Part shown: positions 16,520-25,383 of the stretch, piece after piece
Position numbering within the stretch: position 1 is the first letter of the stretch
How the letters are laid out: every line of letters starts with the position of its first letter
Assembly (NCBI RefSeq): GCF_900172355.1
Contig: NZ_FWFZ01000016.1
Location: forward strand, 1 to 64,000
Source of the DNA: Roseisalinus antarcticus
Lineage (GTDB): Bacteria; Pseudomonadota; Alphaproteobacteria; Rhodobacterales; Rhodobacteraceae
Length of the DNA: 64,000 bases
Reading direction: 5' to 3'
Position numbers and translations under genes: made by a program
Notes under the pieces: model-generated
Databases searched by the model: none
Told to the model about the DNA's origin: nothing
The model's input: the letters and a program-made list of their open reading frames with translations, nothing else

Positions 16520-16884
16520 GGCAATTCTTCTGTGAAGGCTCTCATCACATATGAATGATGCGCAAGAGGGCCATCCGTCAAGTCCGCGGGCGAGAATCGC
16601 CCGCCGAACCCTGACACCGGGCGCCTGAACGCGGCGCTGATCCTTAGCATTGTTCCGATTTTGTTAGGAACTTGCCGGTAGAAAGCAGTTGGAAAAAGCC
16701 ACGATCGGTAACCAAGACCCGTGCGAGCCATGCAAAGCCCCCGGACATGCAACATTTCGCGACGAGGATGGCGCGACCGGCCGGATGGCCTGCCCGGTCC
16801 CGGCCGGCGCAGGTACGCGATGGGCGGGCCCGTGGCGGCCCCGCCGGTATGGCGTGAACCGCCCCTGACAGGAGCGTTGCTCTG
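16520..16884. other. 365-bp gap between the catabolic island and the flagellar operon
   Basis: No convincing gene; a 61-codon frame on the plus strand looks like noise. The left end holds candidate operator C for the CoA-transferase gene. A short inverted repeat GTTCC-N10-GGAAC lies at 16652-16671 and could belong to the flhA promoter region. AGGAG at 16870-16874 is the flhA ribosome site. No sigma-54 or sigma-28 promoter was recognised. Confidence 0.6.
16548..16559 (+). promoter_or_regulatory. Candidate IclR operator C (before the CoA-transferase gene)
   Basis: CATATGAATGAT differs at one base from CATCTGAATGAT of operator B and shares CATATGAA with operator A. It lies 29 bp upstream of the CoA-transferase start, a suitable place for an operator. 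Confidence 0.45.
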
Positions 16885-18978
16885 ATGTTTTCGCAAGGAA
16901 TAGGCTCGATCTTTCGCCCGACGGTGATGCTGGCACTGGCGCTGATGGCGATCATCGCGATGATGATCCTGCCCATGCCCGCATGGGTCCTGGACATCGG
17001 GCTTGCGGCGTCATTCGCGCTCGCGATCCTGATCTTCACCGTCACCCTGTTCATCGAACGGCCGCTAGACTTCTCGGCCTTTCCGACGATCCTGCTCGCC
17101 TCGCTGATGCTGCGGCTGTCGCTGAACGTGTCGTCCACGAAACTGATCATCGGCAACGGCCACACCGGCACGGGCGCGGCGGGCGACGTTATCCAGGGGT
17201 TCGCCAATTTCGTCATGGGCGGCAGCGTCTTCCTGGGCCTCGTGGTCTTCTGCGTCCTGCTGATCGTGAACTTCATGGTCATCAACAAGGGCGCGACCCG
17301 GATGGCCGAGGTCGGAGCGCGCTTTGCCCTGGACGGGATGCCGGGGCGGCAGCTTGCGATCGACAGCGACATGAATGCCGGCGCCATCGACCACGAGGAG
17401 GCCAAGCGCCGGCGCGAAACCGAACTGGCCGAGACCACGTTCTTCGGCTCGCTGGACGGCGCGTCGAAATTCGTGAAAGGCGACGCGATCGCGGGCCTGC
17501 TGATCACCCTGCTGAACCTGGTCATGGGCCTCGTGATGGGCACCGTCGTTCACGGCATGCCCCTGGGCCAGGCCTTTGAAACCTATGCGATCCTGACCGT
17601 CGGCGACGGCCTGGTCAGCCAGATCCCGGCGGTCATCATCTCCATCGCCTCCGCCCTGCTACTGGCCCGCGGCGGCGCGACCGGAGCGACCGACCTGGCC
17701 ATCGCCGCCCAGCTTGGCCGGCACCCGGCGGCTCTCGGCACGGTCGGCCTTCTGATGGCGCTGTTCGGCCTGGTTCCCGGCCTGCCGATGTTGCCCTTCC
17801 TGCTGGGCGCGGCCGTCCTGTTTTGCAGCGCGTACCTGATCTCCAAGAGCCAGAAGAAGAAGCTCGACGAAGAGGCGGCGGCAAAGCAGCAGTCCAAGCC
17901 CGCGGAGAAGGTCAGCTCGTCGCTCGGCGACATGCTGGACCTCGACGATATCCACGTGGAATTCGCCCCCGACCTGGTCGAGATGGTGCTCGACCCAGGG
18001 ACCGGGCTGGATGCGCGAATCGCCAACATGCGCAACCATGTCGCGACCCAGTTCGGCGTCCTGCTGCCCGAGATCCGGCTGACCGACAACGCGGCCCTGG
18101 CGGCGGGCCAGTACATCATCAAGGTCCAGGGGGTGGAGCAGGCCAAGGCGATGCTTCGGCCCGACCAGGCGCTGGCCCTGCTACCCTCGGCCGAGCTCAG
18201 CGACATTCCCGGCGAGGACGCCAAGGAGCCGGTCTATGGCGCTCCGGCGCGCTGGATCGACCATTCGGTGCAAGAAGCCGCCGCGCTGGAGGGGCTCACC
18301 GTCGTCAACCCCGCCGAAATCCTGGCCACGCACCTGCTGGAGGTCATCAAGTCCAATTTCTCGCGCCTGATGAGCCACAAGGCCCTGCGGCGTCTGCTCG
18401 ACGAGATGACCAACCTCACCGATACCAACCGGGCCGAGGCAAACAAGCGGATGCTGGACGAGCTCATTCCCGACAAGGTGCCGATGGACGTGCTGCTGAC
18501 CGTGCTGCGCCTGCTGCTGGAGGAGCGCGTCTCGATCCGCAACCTGCCCCTGATCGTGGAAGCCGCCGCCGAGGGCCGGCAGCTTCACGCGACCGCAGAG
18601 GGCATCGCCGAACACGTCCGGCAGCGCCTGGGCTTTCAGCTCGTGGCGGAGTTCAGGCGCGCCGACGGCACCATCCCGCTGATCCAGCTCGCGCCCGAGT
18701 GGGAAGAAACGTTCATGACCTACCAGCTGGGCGGCGAACGGGGCGGCGGGGACGTGGCGCTGCCGCCGGACGAGTTCAACCGGCTGGCCGGCGCCATTGC
18801 CGCCAAATGCGCCGAAGCCGGTGAGGGCGGGTCCTTCCCGGCGCTCGTCACCTCGATGCGGCGGCGGCGGTTCCTGCGCACGGTCCTGGCGGCGAAAGGG
18901 ATCCAGAACCCGGTCCTGTCGTTCGAAGAGATCGGCGTCGACGCCCGCCCGTCCCTCGTCGGGCTCGTCGCCGCATGA
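16885..18978 (+). CDS. flhA: Flagellar export apparatus protein FlhA
   Basis: 697 residues, full length. The N-terminal half has about eight membrane segments with the conserved FHIPEP-type cytoplasmic loop (NKGATRMAEVGARFALDGMPGRQLAID, about 134-160). A soluble C-terminal domain follows (about 345-697) that binds chaperones and substrates. It forms the nonameric ring of the flagellar type III export gate in the inner membrane. Its stop overlaps the fliR start (ATGATG). Confidence 0.97.
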   Translation: MFSQGIGSIFRPTVMLALALMAIIAMMILPMPAWVLDIGLAASFALAILIFTVTLFIERPLDFSAFPTILLASLMLRLSLNVSSTKLIIGNGHTGTGAAGDVIQGFANFVMGGSVFLGLVVFCVLLIVNFMVINKGATRMAEVGARFALDGMPGRQLAIDSDMNAGAIDHEEAKRRRETELAETTFFGSLDGASKFVKGDAIAGLLITLLNLVMGLVMGTVVHGMPLGQAFETYAILTVGDGLVSQIPAVIISIASALLLARGGATGATDLAIAAQLGRHPAALGTVGLLMALFGLVPGLPMLPFLLGAAVLFCSAYLISKSQKKKLDEEAAAKQQSKPAEKVSSSLGDMLDLDDIHVEFAPDLVEMVLDPGTGLDARIANMRNHVATQFGVLLPEIRLTDNAALAAGQYIIKVQGVEQAKAMLRPDQALALLPSAELSDIPGEDAKEPVYGAPARWIDHSVQEAAALEGLTVVNPAEILATHLLEVIKSNFSRLMSHKALRRLLDEMTNLTDTNRAEANKRMLDELIPDKVPMDVLLTVLRLLLEERVSIRNLPLIVEAAAEGRQLHATAEGIAEHVRQRLGFQLVAEFRRADGTIPLIQLAPEWEETFMTYQLGGERGGGDVALPPDEFNRLAGAIAAKCAEAGEGGSFPALVTSMRRRRFLRTVLAAKGIQNPVLSFEEIGVDARPSLVGLVAA

Positions 18979-19751
18979 TGTCCGAGCTCGCCAGCGTCCT
19001 TCCCATCGCCGAGGCCGGCCTTTGGGGCATCTGGTGGGTGTTTTTACGCGTGGGCGCGATCATGGCGATGCTTCCGGCCTTCGGTGAACAATCGGTGCCG
19101 TTGCGGATCCGGCTCGGCCTTGGTGTGGCGTTTACCCTGGTGATCTTTCCCGCGGCCGTGACGCTTTCGACCGGGATGACGAGCGCCCCGAGCTTCGTCG
19201 CGACCATATCGGAGCTTCTGGTCGGGCTGATGTTCGGCCTGTTCCTGAGGTTCTTCGTCATGGTCCTGCAGATCGCCGGCACCATCGCCGCCCAGTCGAC
19301 CTCGCTCAGCCAGATCTTCGGCGGATCCGCGGGGTTCGAGCCGCTGCCGGCCATGGGCCATGTGCTCGTCGTCGCGGGGCTCGCGCTCGCGACGATCCTG
19401 GGCCTGCATGTTCATGCGGCGGAATACATGCTGCTGTCCTACCAGCTGGTCCCACCTGGCGTCATCCCGTCAGCCGACGTGGTCGCCGAGATCGGCGTCC
19501 AGGAGGTGGGGCGGACCTTTGCGCTGTCCTTCACGCTCGCCGCGCCCTTCGTGATCGCGTCTCTGCTCTACAACGTGACGCTCGGCGTCATCAACCGGGC
19601 CATGCCGCAGCTCATGGTGGCCTTCGTCGGCGCCCCGGCGATCACCGCGGGGGGCCTCGCGCTGCTCGCCATCGCGGCGCCGATCCTGCTCGGGCTCTGG
19701 AGTGACAAGCTCTTCGCCTTCATGGCCAATCCGTTCGGAGGCCCGCCATGA
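18975..19751 (+). CDS. fliR: Flagellar export apparatus protein FliR
   Basis: 258 residues with about six membrane segments. Family signatures include RVGAIMAMLPAFGE near the N-terminus and LLYNVTLGVINRAMPQLMVAFVGAPA near the C-terminus. FliR builds the export-gate core with FliP and FliQ. It overlaps flhA and flhB by 4 nt each. A second ATG three bases downstream is an equally possible start. Confidence 0.95.
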   Translation: MMSELASVLPIAEAGLWGIWWVFLRVGAIMAMLPAFGEQSVPLRIRLGLGVAFTLVIFPAAVTLSTGMTSAPSFVATISELLVGLMFGLFLRFFVMVLQIAGTIAAQSTSLSQIFGGSAGFEPLPAMGHVLVVAGLALATILGLHVHAAEYMLLSYQLVPPGVIPSADVVAEIGVQEVGRTFALSFTLAAPFVIASLLYNVTLGVINRAMPQLMVAFVGAPAITAGGLALLAIAAPILLGLWSDKLFAFMANPFGGPP

Positions 19752-20824
19752 GCGAGGAAGACGCCAGCGAAAAGTCACACGAGCCGTCTCAGAAAAAGCT
19801 AGACGATGCCCGCAAGAAGGGCGACGTCCCCAAATCCGTCGACCTGACGACCGCCGCGGCCTACGGCGGGCTGCTGATCGCGGCGATGGTCTTCGGCGCG
19901 ACCTCGATCACGGACCTCGGCAGCGCCCTGATGAGCCTGCATGACCGCTCGGCCGAAATCGCCGCGGAGATCTTCGACGGCGGCGCCCCCTTCCAGGGAG
20001 AGCTCACCAGACAGGTCGCGGCCAGCATGGCGCCCTGGTTCGGGATCCCCGCGATACTCGCGCTGCTCTCGGTCATCGTCCAGAAGGGGCTGGTCTTTGC
20101 GCCGGTCAAGCTGCAGCCCAAGCTTTCGCGGATCTCCCCGATCTCGACGGCAAAGCAGAAATTCGGGCGGAGCGGGCTGTTCGAATTCTTCAAGAGCTTC
20201 CTGAAGCTGTCGATCTACTCGGTCGTGCTGTTCATCTTCCTGTCGACCAAACTGCCTCGGATCATGGCGACCATGAGCCTGGAGCCGACCCTTGTCGTCG
20301 CCGAATTGTCCAGGCTCACGCTCGAGCTCATGCTGATCGTGCTCGTGGTCGCGATCGCGATCGGCGGGCTCGACGCGCTGTTCCAACATGCCGAGCACAT
20401 CCGCAAGAATCGGATGAGTCGCAAGGAGATGACCGACGAGCACAAGCAATCGGACGGCGACCCCGCGATGAAGCAGCAGCGCCGGGACCGCGCCGTCCAG
20501 ATCGCCATGAACCAGATGCTCGCCGACGTGCCGGACGCGAGCATCGTCATCGTCAACCCGACCCACTTCGCGGTCGCCCTGAAATGGGATCGCATGTCGC
20601 CGGGTGCGCCGCTCTGTGTCGCGAAGGGGGTGGATGAGGTGGCCCTGACGATCCGCCGGATCGCGGTCGAGAACGGCGTGCCGATCCACTCTGATCCGCC
20701 GACGGCCCGCGCACTTTTTGCGGATGTGGAGATCGGGGCCGAGATCCACCCGGACCATTACCGCGCTGTGGCGGCCGCCATTCGGTTCGCCGAGAAGATC
20801 AGGCAGAGGGCTGGCCGCACATGA
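19748..20824 (+). CDS. flhB: Flagellar export switch protein FlhB
   Basis: 358 residues: a hydrophilic N-terminus (SEKSHEPSQKKLDDARKKGDVPKS) typical of FlhB, four membrane segments, and a cytoplasmic domain with the self-cleavage motif NPTH at 270-273. Cleavage between N and P switches export from rod/hook to filament substrates. It overlaps both neighbouring genes by 4 nt. Confidence 0.97.
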   Translation: MSEEDASEKSHEPSQKKLDDARKKGDVPKSVDLTTAAAYGGLLIAAMVFGATSITDLGSALMSLHDRSAEIAAEIFDGGAPFQGELTRQVAASMAPWFGIPAILALLSVIVQKGLVFAPVKLQPKLSRISPISTAKQKFGRSGLFEFFKSFLKLSIYSVVLFIFLSTKLPRIMATMSLEPTLVVAELSRLTLELMLIVLVVAIAIGGLDALFQHAEHIRKNRMSRKEMTDEHKQSDGDPAMKQQRRDRAVQIAMNQMLADVPDASIVIVNPTHFAVALKWDRMSPGAPLCVAKGVDEVALTIRRIAVENGVPIHSDPPTARALFADVEIGAEIHPDHYRAVAAAIRFAEKIRQRAGRT

Positions 20825-21204
20825 CCCATGACCTCAAGAAAATCGCGGTCCTTCGCCGCATCTCGCAGGCCTCCTGGGAGATGGAGCAGGCCCGGTTGGG
20901 CGCCCTGAATGCCGAAGAGGCCGCCCTGCGCGAGAAACTGGACAGCCTCGACCGGGGCCGCAAGTCCCGCGCGGCGGAACTCAACGCCGGGCCCGACGCG
21001 GCGCGGCTGGCTGGCGCCGACCCGCTCTGGGAGAACTGGATCGACAGCCGCCGGGCCGCGATGATGTCGGAGCTCGCGCGGATCAGGGCAAGAAAAGAGG
21101 CCGCCCGGGAAAAATTCGGGCGGGCCTACGGCCGCAAGGAAGCGATCGCCGAGATCGAGGCCCGGGTCCGTGCGCAGAACGCACGGAAACCGCCCTATTC
21201 CTGA
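20821..21204 (+). CDS. Small coiled-coil protein of the flagellar operon (FliJ-like position)
   Basis: 127 residues, charged and almost wholly helical (long runs rich in A, E, K and R), with no membrane segment. It overlaps flhB by 4 nt, so it is translationally coupled to the export gate genes. Size, composition and context recall FliJ or FliH-type export accessory proteins, but no diagnostic motif was recognised. Its last 10 bases overlap the 3' end of fliL on the other strand. Confidence 0.65.
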   Translation: MTHDLKKIAVLRRISQASWEMEQARLGALNAEEAALREKLDSLDRGRKSRAAELNAGPDAARLAGADPLWENWIDSRRAAMMSELARIRARKEAAREKFGRAYGRKEAIAEIEARVRAQNARKPPYS

Positions 21205-21734
21205 ACGTCCTGCCGGACGATGTCGATCACCAGAACGTCCCGAATCTGCGGCCCGAGCGTCGATTGCGCCGCGTCCCGCAGGGCGGTCCGCAGGACGTTC
21301 ATGTTGCTGATGCTGGTGAAATTCCCGGCGAAACCGCCGATGTTGGCATGGTTGAACAGGACCTGGAGAAAGGCGTCGCGCAGCTTGGGCTCGTGCGCGA
21401 AGACCGCCTCCCGCGTGCCCGCATCGACTTCGACGCTCAGAGACAGCACGACGAGCGCACCGACCTGCCCACCTTCGACCACCGGCACGACGAACTGATT
21501 GTTCAGCCTGACATATTCCCGCTCTTCCTCGGCTTGGCCGCCCGAGGAATCCTCGTGCCCCGCGACCTCGGCCGCGGGGGTGTGCGTGATGTCTCCGCAG
21601 GGGCCGACGGTGTCAGGCAGCTCCGCCTCCGACGGGGGCTCGGTCGGCTCTGCGGGGGCCAGAAACTTGCCCACGCCAATGCCGGTCCCCGAACCGAGGG
21701 CCAGCAGCGCGAGGGGCAGCAGAATAGCTTTCAT
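21195..21734 (-). CDS. fliL: Flagellar basal-body protein FliL
   Basis: 179 residues from the ATG at 21734. An N-terminal membrane anchor (ILLPLALLALGSGTGIGVG) is followed by an acidic linker and a periplasmic domain (REYVRLNNQFVVPVVEGGQVGALVVLSLSVEV). The C-terminal part (LRDAFLQVLFNHANIGGF, then RDVLVIDIVRQDV) matches the FliL family. It stabilises the stator around the motor. It is last in the minus-strand operon, 10 bp after flgH. Confidence 0.85.
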   Translation of the reverse strand: MKAILLPLALLALGSGTGIGVGKFLAPAEPTEPPSEAELPDTVGPCGDITHTPAAEVAGHEDSSGGQAEEEREYVRLNNQFVVPVVEGGQVGALVVLSLSVEVDAGTREAVFAHEPKLRDAFLQVLFNHANIGGFAGNFTSISNMNVLRTALRDAAQSTLGPQIRDVLVIDIVRQDVQE

Positions 21735-21744
21735 GTCGAACCTT

Positions 21745-22476
21745 TCAGAAAGGCAGGAGGGCGTCGGCCACCTGCTGGCCATACCGGGGTTGCTGGACGT
21801 CCGAGATCAGGCCGCGCCCGCCGTAGGAGATCCGGGCCGAGGCGATCTTGTCATAGGCGATCTCGTTCTGACGGGTGATGTCCGCGGGGCGGACGAACCC
21901 GGAGACGAGCAACTCCCGCAATTCGTGATTCACGCGCACCTCCTGGCTGCCCGAGATCGCGAGGACCCCGTTCGGCAGCACGTCCAGGATCGTCGCGGCG
22001 ACGCGCAGCTCCAGCCGTTCGTTGCGCCGGACGGAGCCGTCGCCATCGGAGGCGCTGGACGAGGTGATCGACACCGCGTTCTCCAGCCCCGCTCCCTCGG
22101 GCAGGCGCGAGGCCTGGCGCTGGGGAAAGCCGAAGAGCTGCGGGATCCCCATCTGCTCGGAGCCTGAGCGCGACCGCGAGGTGGAGTTGGAAATCTCGGC
22201 CCGGTCATCAATCTCGATCGCGACCGTGAGGATATCGCCTCGCTCCATTGCGCGCCGGTCGCCCAGCAGCGAGCCACGCTCGCCGGTCCAAAGCGATGCC
22301 GGCGCCAGCGGCGCGGCGACGGGGGCCGTGACGTCGCGCAGCGGCAGGCCGTAGGTCATCATCGCGTTGTGCTCGTCGGTGGCACGGGTCGCGGTGATTT
22401 CCGGCGGGCGGCCGAGATGTTCGAATTGGGTGCAGGCCGACAGGGCCGCAATGGAAACCAGGATCAACGAACGCAT
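21745..22476 (-). CDS. flgH: Flagellar L-ring lipoprotein FlgH
   Basis: 243 residues from MRSLILVSIAALSAC, a lipoprotein signal with lipobox LSAC (Cys15). AAGGA lies 8-12 bases before this ATG; an alternative ATG at 22500 overlaps flgA. Family signatures are SLWTGERGSLLGDRRAMERGDILTVAIEI and the C-terminal SGFVRPADITRQNEIAYDKIASARISYGG. It forms the outer-membrane ring of the basal body. Confidence 0.95.
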   Translation of the reverse strand: MRSLILVSIAALSACTQFEHLGRPPEITATRATDEHNAMMTYGLPLRDVTAPVAAPLAPASLWTGERGSLLGDRRAMERGDILTVAIEIDDRAEISNSTSRSRSGSEQMGIPQLFGFPQRQASRLPEGAGLENAVSITSSSASDGDGSVRRNERLELRVAATILDVLPNGVLAISGSQEVRVNHELRELLVSGFVRPADITRQNEIAYDKIASARISYGGRGLISDVQQPRYGQQVADALLPF

Positions 22477-22486
22477 CTGAATATCC

Positions 22487-22900
22487 TTAATACGAGACAT
22501 AGGCGGCCCCATCCGGTCCGATTCTGGCGGACACGGTGGTGCGCGAGGAGAGGTTCATGACGCGAATGATCTCACCTGGGCCGGCGCGATCGAGCGCACG
22601 CCCCTCGGTCGAGATCACCACGCCGCTCTGGGAATAGATCAACGGAACGACCGCGTTCCGTTCGACCGTTGCCGGCGGCCTGACATCACCGGGGCGGACC
22701 GGGCGGCCGGCATAGAGGGCGACCCGCGCTTCCTGGCCGATGAACAGGTCGAGGTCCGCGGCCCCGCCGGCGACGTCCATCGGCTGGATCACGACGTCGC
22801 CGGGGCCGATGACCTCCTGGGCGCGGATCGTGCGCGCCGCGACCACCGTCTCTGCGGCGGCGGGCCCGGCGAGAAGAAGGAGGGCGAGCGCGAATTTCAT
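22487..22900 (-). CDS. flgA: Flagellar P-ring assembly protein FlgA
   Basis: 137 residues with a signal peptide (MKFALALLLLAGPAAA). The body carries the SAF-like domain of FlgA (RTIRAQEVIGPGDVVIQPMD) and the C-terminal VVISTEGRALDRAGPGEIIRVMNLSSR. It is a periplasmic chaperone of the P-ring protein FlgI. The ATG at 22900 overlaps the flgG stop by one base; a GTG three bases upstream is also possible. Confidence 0.92.
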   Translation of the reverse strand: MKFALALLLLAGPAAAETVVAARTIRAQEVIGPGDVVIQPMDVAGGAADLDLFIGQEARVALYAGRPVRPGDVRPPATVERNAVVPLIYSQSGVVISTEGRALDRAGPGEIIRVMNLSSRTTVSARIGPDGAAYVSY

Positions 22901-23685
22901 CACCGGATCTGCACCATCGAGCCCATCATCTGGTCCGCCGCGCTGATGACCTTGGAATTGAGCTCATAGCCGCGCTGCGCCTCGATCAGGTCGGTCACCT
23001 CCTTCACGGGATCGACCGAGCTGTCCTCGAGATAGCCCTGGCGCAGCACGCCCAGACCTTCCTGCCCCGGCGTCGCGACCAGCGAGGGCCCGGAGGCCTC
23101 GGTTTCGACGAAGAGGTTGGACCCGATCGCTTCCAGCCCACGGGGGTTGGTGAAGCCGGCGAGCGTCAGCTGGCCCAGCACCTCGGGCTCGACCCGGTCG
23201 GCGAAATAGGCGTAGACCTCGCCCTCCGCGTTGATCGAGATCGAGCGGGCATCGCGCGGAATGACGATTTCCGGTGAGACCGGGTAGCCGTCGGAGGTGA
23301 CGATCAGCCCCTCGCCCGTCCGTTTGAGACCACCGTCGCGGGTGTAGGCCGCGCGCCCGTCGGGCAGGGTCGCCTCGAAATACCCGTCGCCCTCGATGGC
23401 CATGTCGAGATCGCCGCCGGTGGCCGACAGCGCCCCCTGGGACAGCATCATCGCCACCGAGGTCGGCCGCACGCCTAACCCCAGCTGGATGCCGGTCGGA
23501 AGGATCGTGCCGTCCGAGGCGTTGATCGTCCCGGGGCGGGCCAGCTGTTGATAGTGCAGGTCGGCGAACTCCGCGCGGCGCGCGTTGAAGCCGGTGGTGT
23601 TCATGTTCGCGAGGTTGTTCGAGATGACTTCCACACGCATCTGTTGTGCGGACATCCCCGCGGCGGCGATCTGTAGGGCGCGCAT
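22900..23685 (-). CDS. flgG: Flagellar distal rod protein FlgG
   Basis: 261 residues, normal length. The N-terminal rod motif is SNNLANMNTTGFNARRAEF (about 22-40), and the C-terminal DSSVDPVKEVTDLIEAQRGYELNSK is the conserved flagellar rod/hook terminus. It makes the distal rod that passes the P and L rings. It is coupled to flgA downstream and lies 12 bp after flgF. Confidence 0.97.
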   Translation of the reverse strand: MRALQIAAAGMSAQQMRVEVISNNLANMNTTGFNARRAEFADLHYQQLARPGTINASDGTILPTGIQLGLGVRPTSVAMMLSQGALSATGGDLDMAIEGDGYFEATLPDGRAAYTRDGGLKRTGEGLIVTSDGYPVSPEIVIPRDARSISINAEGEVYAYFADRVEPEVLGQLTLAGFTNPRGLEAIGSNLFVETEASGPSLVATPGQEGLGVLRQGYLEDSSVDPVKEVTDLIEAQRGYELNSKVISAADQMMGSMVQIR

Positions 23686-23697
23686 TGGGCTACCTCC

Positions 23698-24414
23698 TTA
23701 CCTTGTCATGGATTGCAGGGCCGCACGGATGCGGGAGTCTTCCTTGTCGAGGAAGGACTGGCCGAGCTCGTAGGCCCTCTGCACTTCGATCATCCGGGTG
23801 ATCTGTTCGATCGGATTCACGTTGGATTCCTCGAGAAAGCCCTGGAGCACCCGGGCCTCGAACGCGGGCTCGACCCCCTCGTCGGCGCGGAACATCACCC
23901 CGTGCTCGCGGATCATGGCCTGGGGGTCGATGGGGCGGACCACGCCGATTTCCCCGACGGGCTGGCCGTCGGCGCTGAGCGTGCCGTCCGCCGAGATGCC
24001 AAGGCTCGCGACACCCTGCGGCACGAAGACCGGGGCCCCGCCCGGGCCGAGGACCGGATAGCCGTCCGCGGTGACCAGGTCGCCCTGGGCGTTGGGCATG
24101 AAATGCCCCGCCCGGGTCAGCCGCTCGCCCTCGGGGGTCTGGACCATGAAGAACCCGTCGCCCTCGATCGCGAGGTCGAAAGTGCCGCCCGTGGCGGTCA
24201 TCCCGCCCTGGACGAGATCGGTCACGCGGCCGGCGGCCCGGCCCATCGAGACGCTTTCGAACCCCGGGCCGAGTGCTGCGACATATTCCGAGAAGACCAC
24301 GCCCTCGGCGCGATACCCGGTTGTCGAGGCGTTCGCGATATTGTTCGCCACCACCCGCATCTGGGACATCAGCCCCGATTGCCGGGACAGCGAGGCATAG
24401 GTCGCGTTCTCCAT
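23698..24414 (-). CDS. flgF: Flagellar proximal rod protein FlgF
   Basis: 238 residues. It has the N-terminal rod signature VANNIANASTTGYRAEGVVF and the C-terminal ESNVNPIEQITRMIEVQRAYE. It is shorter than FlgG and lies directly before it, as in other alphaproteobacterial clusters. It forms part of the proximal rod. Confidence 0.95.
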   Translation of the reverse strand: MENATYASLSRQSGLMSQMRVVANNIANASTTGYRAEGVVFSEYVAALGPGFESVSMGRAAGRVTDLVQGGMTATGGTFDLAIEGDGFFMVQTPEGERLTRAGHFMPNAQGDLVTADGYPVLGPGGAPVFVPQGVASLGISADGTLSADGQPVGEIGVVRPIDPQAMIREHGVMFRADEGVEPAFEARVLQGFLEESNVNPIEQITRMIEVQRAYELGQSFLDKEDSRIRAALQSMTR

Positions 24415-24415
24415 C

Positions 24416-24685
24416 TCAGCCTCCGACGATCATCGGGACGAGGGTGTCCTGGAAATAGGCGCTGATGGTCTGGGTCATGAACCCCATGCTGGCCCAGAAG
24501 ACCACGATGATCGCGCCCAGCTTCGGCACGAAGGTCAGCGTCATCTCCTGGATGGATGTCAGCGCCTGGAACAGGCCGACGATCAGGCCGGCGGCCAACG
24601 CGACCGTCAGGATCGGCATCGAGGTGACGACTGCCACCCACAGCCCTTCGCGCAGGACGTCGTAGAATTCGCCTTCGTTCAGCAT
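24416..24685 (-). CDS. fliQ: Flagellar export gate protein FliQ
   Basis: 89 residues with two membrane helices (LWVAVVTSMPILTVALAAGLIVG and IIVVFWASMGFMTQTIS) joined by the conserved QALTSIQEMTLTFVPKL segment. It is part of the FliPQR core of the export gate. The ATG shares one base with the fliE stop (TGATG), and the gene ends one base before flgF. Confidence 0.96.
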   Translation of the reverse strand: MLNEGEFYDVLREGLWVAVVTSMPILTVALAAGLIVGLFQALTSIQEMTLTFVPKLGAIIVVFWASMGFMTQTISAYFQDTLVPMIVGG

Positions 24686-24972
24686 CAGACCGGCATCCTC
24701 AGGATTTCCTGGTAAGCCTCGACCACCTTGTCGCGAACGGCGACGGCCGTCTCGAGCGCGATCTCGGTCTGGGTCAGGGCCTGCACCAGGGTGTGCGGGT
24801 CGGCGTCGGAGGTCATCGCGGCCATCGACGCCTGCTCGCTTTGCTGCAGCGTCTGGTAGAAATCGCTGGCGGCCTGTCCGATCGCGGCGCCCCCTTCCAC
24901 GCCTTCGGCGGGTGAGGTGGCGGTGCGATTGGCTTCGTATTGGCGGGCGACAAGATTCGTTCTGATATCCAT
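24685..24972 (-). CDS. fliE: Flagellar MS-ring/rod adaptor FliE
   Basis: 95 residues. The C-terminal two-thirds have the FliE pattern (MTSDADPHTLVQALTQTEIALETAVAVRDKVVEAYQEILRM). FliE joins the MS ring to the rod. It lies 10 bp after flgC and is coupled to fliQ. Confidence 0.94.
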   Translation of the reverse strand: MDIRTNLVARQYEANRTATSPAEGVEGGAAIGQAASDFYQTLQQSEQASMAAMTSDADPHTLVQALTQTEIALETAVAVRDKVVEAYQEILRMPV

Positions 24973-24982
24973 GTCTGGTCTC

Positions 24983-25375
24983 CTATCTACGCAAGAGGTC
25001 CATCAGCGAGGTCGACATCTGCCGGACCTGCTCGAACATCTTGAGGTTTGCCTCGTAGCTGCGCTGCGCCTCGCGGGCGTCAGCGATCTCCACGAGGAGG
25101 TTCACGTTGCTTCCGGTGTAGTTGCCGTTTTCATCCGCGAGCGGGTGGCTGGGGTCATGGACCATCGGAAGCTCGCTCCGATCGAGCTGGACCGGACCGG
25201 CGACAACCCCGCCCGAGCGCTGTCCGCTCTGCATCTCTTCCTCGAACGAGACGATCTTGCGCCGGTATCCCGGCGTGTCGGCGTTCGAGATGTTCTCGGA
25301 CACGTGGCGGAGCCGGGCGGACTGCGCCCGCAGGCCGCTTGCGACGACGTCGAGGGTTTGACTGAAATCCGACAT
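24983..25375 (-). CDS. flgC: Flagellar proximal rod protein FlgC
   Basis: 130 residues with the rod signature HVSENISNADTPGYRRKIVSFE and a C-terminal helix (ADAREAQRSYEANLKMFEQV). It is normal length for FlgC and lies 8 bp after flgB. Confidence 0.96.
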   Translation of the reverse strand: MSDFSQTLDVVASGLRAQSARLRHVSENISNADTPGYRRKIVSFEEEMQSGQRSGGVVAGPVQLDRSELPMVHDPSHPLADENGNYTGSNVNLLVEIADAREAQRSYEANLKMFEQVRQMSTSLMDLLRR

Positions 25376-25383
25376 GGCGACTC

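Noticed and set aside
16672-16857. A 61-codon frame upstream of flhA
   Set aside because: No ribosome site, no recognisable domain, and a composition like non-coding GC-rich sequence.
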